64,000 nucleotides of DNA from Bartonella harrusi (GTDB taxonomy: Bacteria > Pseudomonadota > Alphaproteobacteria > Rhizobiales > Rhizobiaceae): assembly GCF_024297065.1 (NCBI RefSeq), contig NZ_CP101114.1:1054001-1118000 (forward strand), given 5' to 3'. How positions within the stretch are numbered: position 1 is the first letter of the stretch; each line of letters opens with the position of its first letter. Both the position numbers and the translations under genes were made by a program. Positions 1 through 9,156 of this stretch are shown here, one piece after another. The notes beneath the pieces were generated by a model. It did not search any database. It was given only the letters and a program-made list of their open reading frames with translations, and was not told the origin of the DNA.

Positions 1-1170
1 GGGATTGAGCAAAATAGAAAGAATTGCTCCTCCAAGAATTAAATCATGGGCATCATTGTTTAAGAGTCCTAAACTCAAACTTAAACCGGCAAGGATAAAA
101 GAAAACTCTCCGATTTGGGCAAGGCTTGCAGAAATGGTCAAAGCTGTTGCGTTGGAATAGCGAAAAGCTTTGACGATAAAAAAAGCAATAACAGATTTTC
201 CTAATATGATAATAAAAAGCGTTGCTAAGAGAGGAAAAAAATGCGTCAAGAGTTTTCCTGGGTCAAATAACATACCTACAGAGACAAAAAAAAGAACAGA
301 AAATGCATCTCGGAGTGGTAAAGATTCTTCTGCTGCACGATGGCTTAATTCTGACTCACTCATAACCATGCCTGCAAAAAAGGCACCAAGAGAAAGAGAG
401 ACGCCAAATAAATGGGCTGCTCCAAACGCTACTCCTAATGCAATGGCAAAGACGCTTAGACGAAACAATTCACGTGATCCAGATTGTGCGCTTATTTTTA
501 ATAACCACGGGATAACACGTCGTCCGATAACGAGCATAAGAGCGATAAAGATGATGACTTTCAAGATGGTGAGACCAAAAATCCCCCAAATACTTAAATC
601 TAACCACTGAACAAGAGGATCAATCGCTTCCTTTTTTGTATTGCTAAGAACGTTTGCTAGTGATGGTATGAGAACAAGAATAAGGACCATTGCCAAATCT
701 TCAATAATCAACCACCCAACAGCAATGCGTCCTTTTTCTGTTTCAATAAGATGGCGTTCTTGCAAAGCACGCAGCAGAATAACCGTACTTGCTATTGATA
801 AAGCTAAACCGAAGACTAAACTACCGCTAAGACCCCATCCCATGATTAAACCAAGGCATAGACCTAGAAAAGTAGAAAATGCCATTTGTGCAATGGCTGC
901 GGGGATTGCAATCGTTTTTACCGATAAGAGATCTTTTAATGAAAAATGAAGCCCAACACCAAACATAAGCAGAATGACACCAATTTCCGCAAGTTGGTTG
1001 ATAATAACAGAATCTATTCTAAAACCACCTGTATTGGGCCCTACAATAACACCGGCTAACAGGTATCCCACAAGTGGTGAAATACGCAAACGGCTAGCAA
1101 TCATTCCTAAAAGAAAAGCTAAACATAAGCCAGCAACAATAGTTGTAATGAGTGGTGTGTCATGGAGCAT
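1..1170 (-). CDS. ybaL: YbaL/Kef-type cation:proton antiporter (CPA2), partial
   Basis: Inner-membrane monovalent cation/proton antiporter of the CPA2 family. The reverse strand reads open from an ATG at 1170 to the window edge (390 codons), so the C-terminal part is missing, where this family carries a TrkA-N/RCK nucleotide-binding domain. The N-terminus (MLHDTPLITTIVAG, then RISPLVGYLLAGVIVGP) closely follows the E. coli YbaL start as I remember it. The visible part is a string of hydrophobic helices typical of the Na+/H+ exchanger fold. It lies upstream of and parallel to secDF, about 100 bp away, with no obvious shared promoter. Substrate specificity cannot be read from the sequence. Confidence 0.9.
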   Translation of the reverse strand, partial: MLHDTPLITTIVAGLCLAFLLGMIASRLRISPLVGYLLAGVIVGPNTGGFRIDSVIINQLAEIGVILLMFGVGLHFSLKDLLSVKTIAIPAAIAQMAFSTFLGLCLGLIMGWGLSGSLVFGLALSIASTVILLRALQERHLIETEKGRIAVGWLIIEDLAMVLILVLIPSLANVLSNTKKEAIDPLVQWLDLSIWGIFGLTILKVIIFIALMLVIGRRVIPWLLKISAQSGSRELFRLSVFAIALGVAFGAAHLFGVSLSLGAFFAGMVMSESELSHRAAEESLPLRDAFSVLFFVSVGMLFDPGKLLTHFFPLLATLFIIILGKSVIAFFIVKAFRYSNATALTISASLAQIGEFSFILAGLSLSLGLLNNDAHDLILGGAILSILLNP

Positions 1171-1274
1171 GGATTATTTACGATTTTTTCTTTAAAAAAT
1201 AAATGAGTTGAAACAATTGTAAGTTTTTTATGAAAAGAAATGGATAGTCTATCATATAAAGTAGCATGGTATGT

Positions 1275-3788
1275 TCATTTTAGTTTCGTGTTTATACGAT
1301 TATTCCGTTTATGCCACCAATTTCCTAACAAGAGTAAAAGAGGGGCGGCAATAAAGATAGAAGATGATGTTGCAATAACAATCCCAAAGATCATGGGGAC
1401 TGCAAAACTATGGACAGCACTGCCGCCCCATATCGCCATCGGTAACATAGCAAGAACTGTGGTCGCCGATGTAAAGAGACAACGGATAAAAACTTGGTTA
1501 ATTGAAAGATCAATAAGTTCGCGCAATGGCATCTTTTTATAAAGACGCATATTTTCACGCATTCGATCATAGACAACAACCTTATCATTTATCGAATAAC
1601 CAACAATTGTTAAAAGAGCAGCGATGGCTGTTAAATTGAAATCAAATTGAAATAAAGCAAAAAAACCAATCATTTTTGTTGTGTCTAAGATAAGCGTTAC
1701 AATTGCTCCAACGGCAAAGAACCATTCGAAGCGTAGCCATATATAGAGAGACATAGCAATTGCAGCGAGAATAACAGCAGTAAAAGCAGCTGTGGCAAGT
1801 TCACCTGAAATTTTTGGACCAACGACCTCTATTTGATCAAATGTGGCATCTGGATAGATATTTTGTACTGCTGTTTTGACTTTATCGATGACGATGGTTT
1901 GTTGTGATTCGCTGCCGCTTTGTTTCTGCATACGAATCAACACAGTGTTTGCATTATCAATATTTTGTAATGTAATTTCACCAATGTTGAGGGTAGAAAG
2001 TTTTGAACGCAAGGTTGCTAAGTTTGAGGGCTCTTTTGTGGTAATACTCATTTGGCTTCCACCAATGAAATCAATTCCAAAATTTAAGCCAGGTTTTAAA
2101 AACAGAAAAATTGAAGCAAGTGATAAAATAATTGAGATGCCAATACCAATGAAACGTGCTTTCATAAAGCGGAAAGTTGTATTTTGTGGGATGATGTTGA
2201 AAATAGAGTGAAGATGTAGAGTTTTCATTTTCCATTTACGGATTACCCAAATCATCATGATACGCACAATGGTGATATTCGTAAACATCGAGATGATGAT
2301 ACCAAGCAACATTGTTACAGCAAAGCCGCGAACAGGACCGGTACCAAACAAAAACAATAAAATAGTTGCGATAATTGCAGTAATATTGGCATCAACAATG
2401 GTCGCAAAAGCATGTTTGAAGCCACGATCTAAGGCGGCAAAGGCGCTTATACCTTTTCGACTTTCTTCACGAATGCGTTCATTGATGAGAATATTGGCAT
2501 CAACAGAGATACCGATTCCTAAAATAATACCAGCAATACCTGGTAGTGTCAGTGTTGCACCTAGAAGACTGAGCGCAGCAAATGTTAAAATAGTATGGAA
2601 TGCAAGTGCTATATTCGCAATCATCCCCCAAACTCTGTAGAGAAGAAAAATAAATATTGTCACAAGAACGAAGCCGATTATACCGGTGTAAAGTCCCATT
2701 TGAATTGCATCAGCACCAAGATTTGGACCTACAGTTCTTTCTTCAATGACGGTTAGTGGAGCAGGTAAGGAACCAGCGCGCAGTAGAGCAGCGAGAGTTG
2801 ATGCTTCTTTGGCGTCAAAGTTTCCTGTAATTTGACCTTGTCCGTTGGGAATGACGCTATTGATAGTAGGAGCAGTCAAAACTTTGTTATCGAGAACGAT
2901 TGCAAAAGGACGGTTAATATTTTGTCGCGTTATTTCCGCAAATATTTTTGCACCAGCGGAATTCAGAGTGAATGAAATAATAGAACGTCCTGGTATTTGT
3001 GGGTCAAAACCTGCACGGGCATCTTTCAGGACATTTCCATCTAAGGCGATTTGATTATAAATTGCATAATGTTGTGTTTCATCAGTATAGCCAGGAAGGA
3101 TTGAAACACCTGCTGGAGGGTTGTTGATATTGATATTGGAGGGCACCAGATGAAAGGTCATCTTAGCGGTTGTTCCTAAAAGATCACGCAGCTGCTTTGG
3201 GTCTTGTAAACCTGGCAATTGAACCATAATACGATCAGTCCCTACCTTTTGGATGGCTGGTTCAGTAACACCAACTTGATCTATACGGCGACGAATGATT
3301 TCTAAGCTTTGTTCAATAGCATTGCTTATACGATCTTTTATACCGGCTTCTGTTAATGTAATATGGATAGTTCCATTTTGAGAACTGATAACAATATCAT
3401 CGGCTGTAGCGCCAAAACTACGATGGATAGGGGTTATCAATGTCTTCAAAGCAGAAAGTGCTTTTTCAATTTGTAATGGATCAGAAACAAGCACAACGAC
3501 GCTATCTTCAATGATACGAGCACTTGATGTTGGGATTTGTTTTTCACGCAGTGTGTTACGCACATTTGCTAAAATTATGTGTAATTGATCGCGCTTTAAC
3601 GTTTTGCTATCGACCTCGAGGAGGAGAGAAGAGCCGCCTTGAAGATCAAGCCCAAGTGTTACACGGGTATTCGTTAAGAATTGTGAATTTTTCACCTGTT
3701 CTTGCGAAAATAAATTGGGTAAGGCAACGTAAATGCTGCTTAAAAGGATCAAACAATAAAGAGTAGTCAACCAACTGGGTGTACGCAT
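1275..3788 (-). CDS. secDF: Protein translocase subunit SecDF (fused SecD and SecF)
   Basis: Auxiliary Sec translocon subunit that uses the proton motive force to pull exported proteins out of the SecYEG channel. The 837-residue protein has an N-terminal membrane helix (about residues 8-25), the SecD signature TLGLDLQGGSSLLLEVD (about 44-60), a large periplasmic P1 region and the membrane block with GIGISVDANILINERIREE. A second half starts near residue 540 with the SecF pattern (LNFGIDFIGGSQMSI, VGYSINDKVVVYDRMREN). SecD and SecF are therefore one polypeptide here, as in some other bacteria, instead of two genes. ATG start at 3788. Neighbouring genes give no further functional link. Confidence 0.96.
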   Translation of the reverse strand: MRTPSWLTTLYCLILLSSIYVALPNLFSQEQVKNSQFLTNTRVTLGLDLQGGSSLLLEVDSKTLKRDQLHIILANVRNTLREKQIPTSSARIIEDSVVVLVSDPLQIEKALSALKTLITPIHRSFGATADDIVISSQNGTIHITLTEAGIKDRISNAIEQSLEIIRRRIDQVGVTEPAIQKVGTDRIMVQLPGLQDPKQLRDLLGTTAKMTFHLVPSNININNPPAGVSILPGYTDETQHYAIYNQIALDGNVLKDARAGFDPQIPGRSIISFTLNSAGAKIFAEITRQNINRPFAIVLDNKVLTAPTINSVIPNGQGQITGNFDAKEASTLAALLRAGSLPAPLTVIEERTVGPNLGADAIQMGLYTGIIGFVLVTIFIFLLYRVWGMIANIALAFHTILTFAALSLLGATLTLPGIAGIILGIGISVDANILINERIREESRKGISAFAALDRGFKHAFATIVDANITAIIATILLFLFGTGPVRGFAVTMLLGIIISMFTNITIVRIMMIWVIRKWKMKTLHLHSIFNIIPQNTTFRFMKARFIGIGISIILSLASIFLFLKPGLNFGIDFIGGSQMSITTKEPSNLATLRSKLSTLNIGEITLQNIDNANTVLIRMQKQSGSESQQTIVIDKVKTAVQNIYPDATFDQIEVVGPKISGELATAAFTAVILAAIAMSLYIWLRFEWFFAVGAIVTLILDTTKMIGFFALFQFDFNLTAIAALLTIVGYSINDKVVVYDRMRENMRLYKKMPLRELIDLSINQVFIRCLFTSATTVLAMLPMAIWGGSAVHSFAVPMIFGIVIATSSSIFIAAPLLLLLGNWWHKRNNRINTKLK

Positions 3789-3863
3789 GATATATTCCGC
3801 TAATAGGTAATCTTAAGAGTTATTAATAAAGGCAAGGCTAAGATAAGAGTATCATTTTATAAT

Positions 3864-4241
3864 TCAATCAAGAGGAGGGGCACGTTTGTTTGAAAAGTAT
3901 TGTGTTTTAAGGTTTCTAAATGGTGTGCAAATAACTATGACAACGATTAAAAAAAGATTCAGTGTTAGGATATTTTGAAAGGTAGCATTAGGAAGAATAG
4001 GATTTGTATGAAATGTTGCAAAGTTTTTATTTTCAGTTGTTAGAGTATTTAATCGATGAAGTTGATGGTCTTGTGGATCAAGGCACTTCGTTTTTACTAT
4101 ATTATTTTCTTGGGGTTGTTTTATTAAATAAGCATCTGCCTCTAGATTGTTGATCAACAACATGCCAAAGCCTGACAGAAGAAGCCAGAACGTAAAAGGA
4201 AAAAAATCTTCTTTTTTGCAAGAGAGCTGCAAAAAACGCAT
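3864..4241 (-). CDS. Small hypothetical membrane protein
   Basis: I do not recognise this 125-residue product. It has a hydrophobic segment near residues 15-32 (FFPFTFWLLLSGFGMLLI) and another near 90-107 (ILTLNLFLIVVIVICTPF), with a hydrophilic, Asn/Thr-rich stretch between them, so a two-pass membrane protein with a short extracytoplasmic loop is likely. It begins with ATG at 4241 and lies in the same direction as secDF, 75 bp upstream of it. It may share a transcript with secDF. It resembles a cell-division or cell-envelope small protein only in outline, and no function is claimed. Confidence 0.5.
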   Translation of the reverse strand: MRFLQLSCKKEDFFPFTFWLLLSGFGMLLINNLEADAYLIKQPQENNIVKTKCLDPQDHQLHRLNTLTTENKNFATFHTNPILPNATFQNILTLNLFLIVVIVICTPFRNLKTQYFSNKRAPPLD

Positions 4242-4429
4242 GCTAAAACGCCTTCTTTAATTTTGTTGTGTTCACTCTGACTATTATCAACAGTTCTCTT
4301 TCTTCTCTTATCAGTATTGTAGGGTAAGGGAAAGCTTATAAATTATTCTATAAAAGTTGAAAATATTTATTCCATGCAATATTCTAAAAAAAGGAGGGGT
4401 AGATTCCTAATTTATACATTAAGGTAGAT

Positions 4430-6802
4430 ATGTATTTATTTTTTAGAAAAAAGATACGCATACTTCTCTTTGTTTTTTTGATTATCGTTGTTTCTCCCTC
4501 TTGTACATGGGGAGATCTTTGGTCACAGAATGCAATCGTTGAACAGGCAATGGACTCTCAATCGATTGATGAAATTATTCAACAGCAACAGCTTGTTATT
4601 AAGAATCTTGAACAAAATACAGAAACTTTAAAAAAAGATTTTGAAAATAAATTAGAAGACGAGAATGCTTTGGCAGAACTGCGCTCTCGTGCGCGAGATA
4701 TCAGTAAACGGGCTATAGAAGAAGCTTTTATTTTACGTGCTCCCCTTAATGATATTAATGTGCGTCTTGATCAATTGACGGAGCTCTATGATGGCGTAGA
4801 AAACTTGAAAAAAATAGCTAAGGAGCAGTCTCAGTTGATGGAGAAAAAAGCTGAGATTAATAGTATAGTGCTTCGGTTTGAAACACTGTTTTTGGCTACA
4901 AATAGAATATCTGAACTTGCTATTTCTCAATCTCGAGAACTTTTTAAACGTACACTTACGCATAGGCTCACGTTTTCAATCCCGATGATTAAGCATCTCG
5001 TCCAGAAAACAAAAGAAGCCTCATCTGATTTTCTTTTACTTTTGAACTCTTGGTGGAATTTCATATTTTATTTCAAGTTTTTACAGTTATTTCTTTCCTT
5101 TTTGATTCCACTTTTTGTCGCTTTGGGACTTTCGTATTTTTCTCGTAAAGTTCTCACATATGTGCATGATCACTTTGCTAAAAGCAATGAGGAGATATCT
5201 TATTTACAACGTTTATTGGTCGCTTTTATTTCCGTTCTCTTACCCTCGCTTGTATGTATTTTTTGCGTTTATCTGGTATTATTTTTGTTTCGTAGTTTTA
5301 GTTTGGAGCTAGGGGAGCTCACAGCAGTGTTTGATATGGTAGGCTATCAAATTATCTTAGTCTTTTTGATAAATCGTTTAGCCGTTGTTCTTTTAACATC
5401 AAATATAAAACAAGAGTATCTTTTCAATGTTCCCCCGTCGGTAGCATACCAATTGGTGATTTTGCTCACTTTTTTAGGTGTAATTTTGGCATTTGATGCT
5501 GTTTTCGATAGTATTTATCAAATAGTTTCAGCTTCTCTTTCCTTGACAATTGCAAAAAGTTTTATTGCTGTTTTTCTTGTTGCAATACTGTTGTTTATTA
5601 TCTCATTTGTCCCTTTGCGGTTTAGTAGGATTTCCCAAGGCCAAGAGAGAGAACCGTACTTTTGGCCATTTTATATACGTGTTCCTCTGATTGTCTTGGG
5701 AATATTGCTGATTGTGATGAATTTTTTAGGCTATGTTGGTTTTGCGCGTTTTCTTGTGCAGCAAATTGTCATTGGAGGCGCATTTTTAGTCCTCATGTAT
5801 TTGGGGATAAAAAGTGCGCAAGCAATTGGGACTAAAGGACAATTTATGAAAACGATTGTTGGTCATAATTTGATGCGATGGTTCCATTTAGAAGAGAAAA
5901 CAATGAATCAATTAGGGGGCGTTTTGAGCATTTTCCTTAATTTATTTGTTATCATATTTTGTGCAATGCCAATTGCCGTACAGTTTGGATTTTCGTACTC
6001 CGATTTGAAGGCAGTGTTGTGGCAGTTGATGACTGGTTTTCAAATTGGGAATGTCTCTATTTCTTTGATTTCTGTCGTTACAGGAATCGTTGTCTTTTTT
6101 GTTTGTTTTTTTGTCATTCGTCAATTTATTGGTTGGTTAGATAGCACGATATTATCACATGGTGAATTCGATTCTGGTGTGCGTAATTCTATCAAAACCG
6201 TTATGAGTTATAGTGGTATTGTTCTTTCTGCTTTGATAGGATTATCGATGGCAGGTTTGGATCTTAGAAATTTTGCTCTTATTGCTGGTGGGCTTTCGCT
6301 TGGCATAGGTTTTGGTTTACAGAATATTGTGCAAAATTTTGTATCTGGGCTTATTATTTTAGTTGGAAGACCATTTAAACTGGGGGATTATGTGGAATCT
6401 GGCTCAGTAGGTGGTATTGTTAAACGTATTAGTGTGCGTGCAACAGAACTTGAAACATTTCAGCGTAAGACGATTATTATTCCTAATTCAAGTCTCATCA
6501 ATAATAATGTTAGTAATTGGACACGACATAGTAAAATGGGGCGGATTGATATCCCTATTACCGTTTCCTCCAATATTGATCCAGAACGTGTTGTTGAAAT
6601 TTTGTTAGAGATTGCTTCTGTAACAGAAGGGGTTTTGAAAAATCCTACACCGCAGGTGAATTTTACTGCATTTGATAGTAAGAAATTTTCATTTAACTTG
6701 ACTATTTATGTGCCTAATATCACCTTACCTTCTAAGGTAACAAATGCTCTTCACTTTGTGTTATATAAACGTTTTGTTGAAGAAGGAATCTTGGAATGCT
6801 AA
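4430..6802 (+). CDS. MscS-family mechanosensitive channel with DUF3772-like N-terminus
   Basis: Large MscS-type channel (790 residues) expected to release solutes during hypo-osmotic shock. It starts with a hydrophobic export signal (residues 8-28). A periplasmic coiled-coil region follows (about 40-190, rich in Gln, Glu and Lys), resembling the DUF3772 module of large MscS homologues. Many membrane helices come next, ending in the conserved MscS pore helix and beta domain: AGGLSLGIGFGLQNIVQNF, GRPFKLGDYVE and IIIPNSSLINNNVSNW (roughly residues 620-700). ATG at 4430 is preceded by a purine-rich AAGGTAGAT. Its stop overlaps the next gene by a few bases, so the two are probably co-translated. 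Confidence 0.9.
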   Translation: MYLFFRKKIRILLFVFLIIVVSPSCTWGDLWSQNAIVEQAMDSQSIDEIIQQQQLVIKNLEQNTETLKKDFENKLEDENALAELRSRARDISKRAIEEAFILRAPLNDINVRLDQLTELYDGVENLKKIAKEQSQLMEKKAEINSIVLRFETLFLATNRISELAISQSRELFKRTLTHRLTFSIPMIKHLVQKTKEASSDFLLLLNSWWNFIFYFKFLQLFLSFLIPLFVALGLSYFSRKVLTYVHDHFAKSNEEISYLQRLLVAFISVLLPSLVCIFCVYLVLFLFRSFSLELGELTAVFDMVGYQIILVFLINRLAVVLLTSNIKQEYLFNVPPSVAYQLVILLTFLGVILAFDAVFDSIYQIVSASLSLTIAKSFIAVFLVAILLFIISFVPLRFSRISQGQEREPYFWPFYIRVPLIVLGILLIVMNFLGYVGFARFLVQQIVIGGAFLVLMYLGIKSAQAIGTKGQFMKTIVGHNLMRWFHLEEKTMNQLGGVLSIFLNLFVIIFCAMPIAVQFGFSYSDLKAVLWQLMTGFQIGNVSISLISVVTGIVVFFVCFFVIRQFIGWLDSTILSHGEFDSGVRNSIKTVMSYSGIVLSALIGLSMAGLDLRNFALIAGGLSLGIGFGLQNIVQNFVSGLIILVGRPFKLGDYVESGSVGGIVKRISVRATELETFQRKTIIIPNSSLINNNVSNWTRHSKMGRIDIPITVSSNIDPERVVEILLEIASVTEGVLKNPTPQVNFTAFDSKKFSFNLTIYVPNITLPSKVTNALHFVLYKRFVEEGILEC

Positions 6803-7068
6803 AATATGTTTGCGTTTTTATTGTAATTGCGCTGTTGGATGTTTTAGCTCTTCCAACTTTTGCAGCAACTGTAAAGAACACTGATTTAAAGGTACAGTCT
6901 CTCGTCATTCTTGAAGGCAGTAATCCCCTAAATATCTCGTTGCATCCTCATCAAACTGTTACGATTTGCATGAAGGGGTGTTTTATTACTTTTCCTAATA
7001 AAGATCGTTTTGCAGTCAAGCCAGAGGATAATATAGAGATCAGTCAGGGGAGAGCAATTTTTAAGTAA
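6796..7068 (+). CDS. Small exported protein co-encoded with the MscS-family channel
   Basis: 90-residue protein with a clear Sec signal (residues 1-23, MLKYVCVFIVIALLDVLALPTFA, probable cleavage after TFA) and a mature part of about 67 residues. The mature part has two cysteines (CMKGCF), which could form a disulfide in the periplasm. The ATG overlaps the last codons of the channel gene, which argues for an operon. I do not recognise a family. The mature sequence looks beta-rich (QSLVILEG...LHPHQTVTICMKGCFITF). A role as a periplasmic partner of the channel is conceivable but rests only on position. Confidence 0.7.
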   Translation: MLKYVCVFIVIALLDVLALPTFAATVKNTDLKVQSLVILEGSNPLNISLHPHQTVTICMKGCFITFPNKDRFAVKPEDNIEISQGRAIFK

Positions 7069-7599
7069 AATTATTTAAAATTTTTGTTATCAGATAAAAT
7101 TTATAAAATCCATAATGTTACTATTGTATGTTTTGATAATAGCATTATTAACAAGTAAAATATAAAGGCCTGATTTTAGATAAGACGATGGTATTTTACA
7201 TACATTGTCTTTTCAATAGAGTAATTTATTTTAAAATGTTTTATCCACTATAAAATATTGAATAGATAGTTGTTATTTTATAAAATTTCCCAATCGAATA
7301 GACGATTGAATAATATTTTATGTTTTTTAAAGGAGATAATTTATACAATGAAATATCAAAATTGTTATTTTTAATAAAAATAAAACGAATTTTATCGTGT
7401 ATTATAAGTATTTATTAATAGTAATCATATTTAAATAATTAAAATTTATTTACTAAGCTTAAATTTTGATGTAGTTATAAGTATAAGTCTATCTTTAAAG
7501 GAGTATATATAATTTTGCAGCATAAGATTTGATAGCACTTTGGTTTTACTAAATGTGATTTTTGATTATATTTTAATAATAGCAATGGGGTATAATTTT
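7069..7599 (+). other. 531-bp AT-rich intergenic region upstream of the outer-membrane protein
   Basis: Extremely AT-rich stretch with no credible gene. A GGAG-type site (AAGGAG near 7332) precedes a seven-codon open frame (ATG near 7349, MKYQNCYF then stop), and a second AAAGGAG lies near 7496. The region should contain the promoter of the following barrel protein. In Bartonella, hemin-binding protein genes are known to be iron/heme regulated, but I could not pick out a specific operator here. Confidence 0.4.
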
Positions 7600-8589
7600 A
7601 TGAATACAAGAATTATAACAACTTCCGTTTTTGCTTTGGTTTCATCTTCTATAACACACTCTATAGCACAGGCAGCAGATGTGGTGGTGCCTGATAAGCC
7701 AGCGCATGTTGTTTCAGCAATTATTTCTCCTCCCCAATTTTCTTGGGCAGGTTTTTATTTTGGAGGTCAAGTTGGTAGTTTGTCGAGCAAAACTTCTGCT
7801 ATGGCGCCTGATATTGATACTGTTTTTGATCCTGATGAGAAAAATAAAAATAAGGAATGGGTACCAGTGGAAAAACAATATATGCCTGAGCTTTCAGGGT
7901 TTATAGGTGGTCTTTATGCGGGCGTTAATTTTGATATCGGTCATAATTTTATTTTTGGTATTGATACAGATATACTTCTTACGGGTGTAAAGGATACAAT
8001 AACGAAAGAATTTCCTTTTATGGTAGAAGCTGGAGAGCATGCAGGATCAAAACCTGGAGAAAATGGAAAATCTAGAGGATATTATACTAATGAAAATGAA
8101 GATGAAAGTGATAGTGAAAATGATGGGAATGATTATAGCAAGAGAAACATAAGCTTTGGGAGCAGCGGAGCAAGTGAGCATAATAAATTTTCTCGGCGAG
8201 TTGTAAGAAGTGAAGAGAAGTTAAAAGAAAATCAGGTAGTCTTTCACCATTCTTTAAAACAAAAATGGACTGGTGCTACACGGGCGCGTATTGGTTTTTC
8301 TGCTGGTCGTATTATGCCTTATCTCTCTGGTGGTATCGCTTATGGGCAGTTTCGTGATTTTATATCGGTCTCAATTACTGGAGAAGTTCCCTTGAATGAA
8401 ACATCAGATGTTACAAAAACCATGTTTGGTTATACCCTGGGTGGTGGTATTGATTTTGCAATGACAGATAATCTCATTATGCGTGCGGAATATCGTTACT
8501 CAGATTTTGGTAAAAAGAAATTCGATGACAAAATTGAAATTAAATATAAGACGAATGATTTTCGTGCCGGAATAGCTTACAAATTCTAA
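7600..8589 (+). CDS. Outer-membrane beta-barrel protein, Omp25/Hbp (hemin-binding) type
   Basis: Outer-membrane barrel of 329 residues with a signal peptide ending near AQAADV. The mature N-terminus contains FSWAGFYFGGQVG, the hallmark of the Omp25/Omp31 and Bartonella Hbp family. The C-terminus has paired strands (MRAEYRYSDFG, RAGIAYKF) ending in Phe, as outer-membrane barrels do. An acidic, Ser/Asn-rich insertion at about residues 145-215 is longer than I expect for the family and may be a surface loop. I chose ATG 7600 because the signal peptide begins there; the reading frame stays open upstream to a TTG at 7540. Hemin binding is inferred from the family, not shown. Confidence 0.85.
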   Translation: MNTRIITTSVFALVSSSITHSIAQAADVVVPDKPAHVVSAIISPPQFSWAGFYFGGQVGSLSSKTSAMAPDIDTVFDPDEKNKNKEWVPVEKQYMPELSGFIGGLYAGVNFDIGHNFIFGIDTDILLTGVKDTITKEFPFMVEAGEHAGSKPGENGKSRGYYTNENEDESDSENDGNDYSKRNISFGSSGASEHNKFSRRVVRSEEKLKENQVVFHHSLKQKWTGATRARIGFSAGRIMPYLSGGIAYGQFRDFISVSITGEVPLNETSDVTKTMFGYTLGGGIDFAMTDNLIMRAEYRYSDFGKKKFDDKIEIKYKTNDFRAGIAYKF

Positions 8590-8613
8590 TTTTTACAAGA
8601 TTAAATTGGTTTT

Positions 8614-8649
8614 AAAGGCCCTATCTTTGGATAGGGCCTTTGTTTTTTC
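8614..8649 (+). terminator. Rho-independent terminator after the outer-membrane protein
   Basis: Perfect 12-bp inverted repeat AAAGGCCCTATC / GATAGGGCCTTT with a four-base loop, followed by GTTTTTTC. It lies 24 bp after the stop codon of the barrel gene and is a textbook intrinsic terminator. Confidence 0.92.
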
Positions 8650-8912
8650 TGTACTGTCAATATTATCTTTGTACTGGGAAGGAGGATATTGGTTTTTCAT
8701 TTTTTAAAATGGAACTTTTGTGGATCATAGGGAGTAAAATGCATGATCAAAAGAAGTTATGATTCGTAATTGAAAGAATCACCATAGTTTTTTTGCTAGT
8801 ATTAAATGCTCTAATTCTCATGAAAAATATTTTTAAAGAAAGCTTAATTTGTCATTCTCTAAAAGCTATTAATCTAAAAGCTATTAAAAAGAGGAAAATT
8901 CAGATGCGGCGG
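8650..8912. other. Intergenic stretch between the terminator and tRNA-Leu
   Basis: No gene, repeat or regulatory site is seen here. Together with the terminator it forms a gap of more than 300 bases between the barrel gene and tRNA-Leu. A short open frame that runs into the tRNA from the opposite direction is not credible. Confidence 0.4.
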
Positions 8913-8998
8913 TGGTGCGGACGGCGGGACTTGAACCCGCAAGGTCTTAGACCGGCAGATTTTAAGTCTGCTATGTTTACCGATTTCATCACGTCCGC
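8913..8998 (-). tRNA. tRNA-Leu(TAA)
   Basis: Class II tRNA of 86 bases including an encoded CCA. The acceptor stem pairs GCGGACG with CGTCCGC, the anticodon stem GCAGA/TCTGC encloses the loop CTTAAAA with anticodon TAA, and a long variable arm and GGTTCAA T-loop are present. Confidence 0.95.
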
Positions 8999-9156
8999 GG
9001 TAAGAGCATTCTCATAAGCCATATCTTTTGTTGAATCAAGAATTAATGATTAAGAACAGAACTTTTCGTGTTTTGTTTAATTTTTGACTGACAATGGTTC
9101 CCTTTATAGCTAGAAGAAGCCTGTATAAGATTAATGGAGCATGAAATGGCTGGATT

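Noticed and set aside
170-1195. Three plus-strand frames over the antiporter region
   Set aside because: The minus strand encodes a clear YbaL-type membrane protein through the same stretch.
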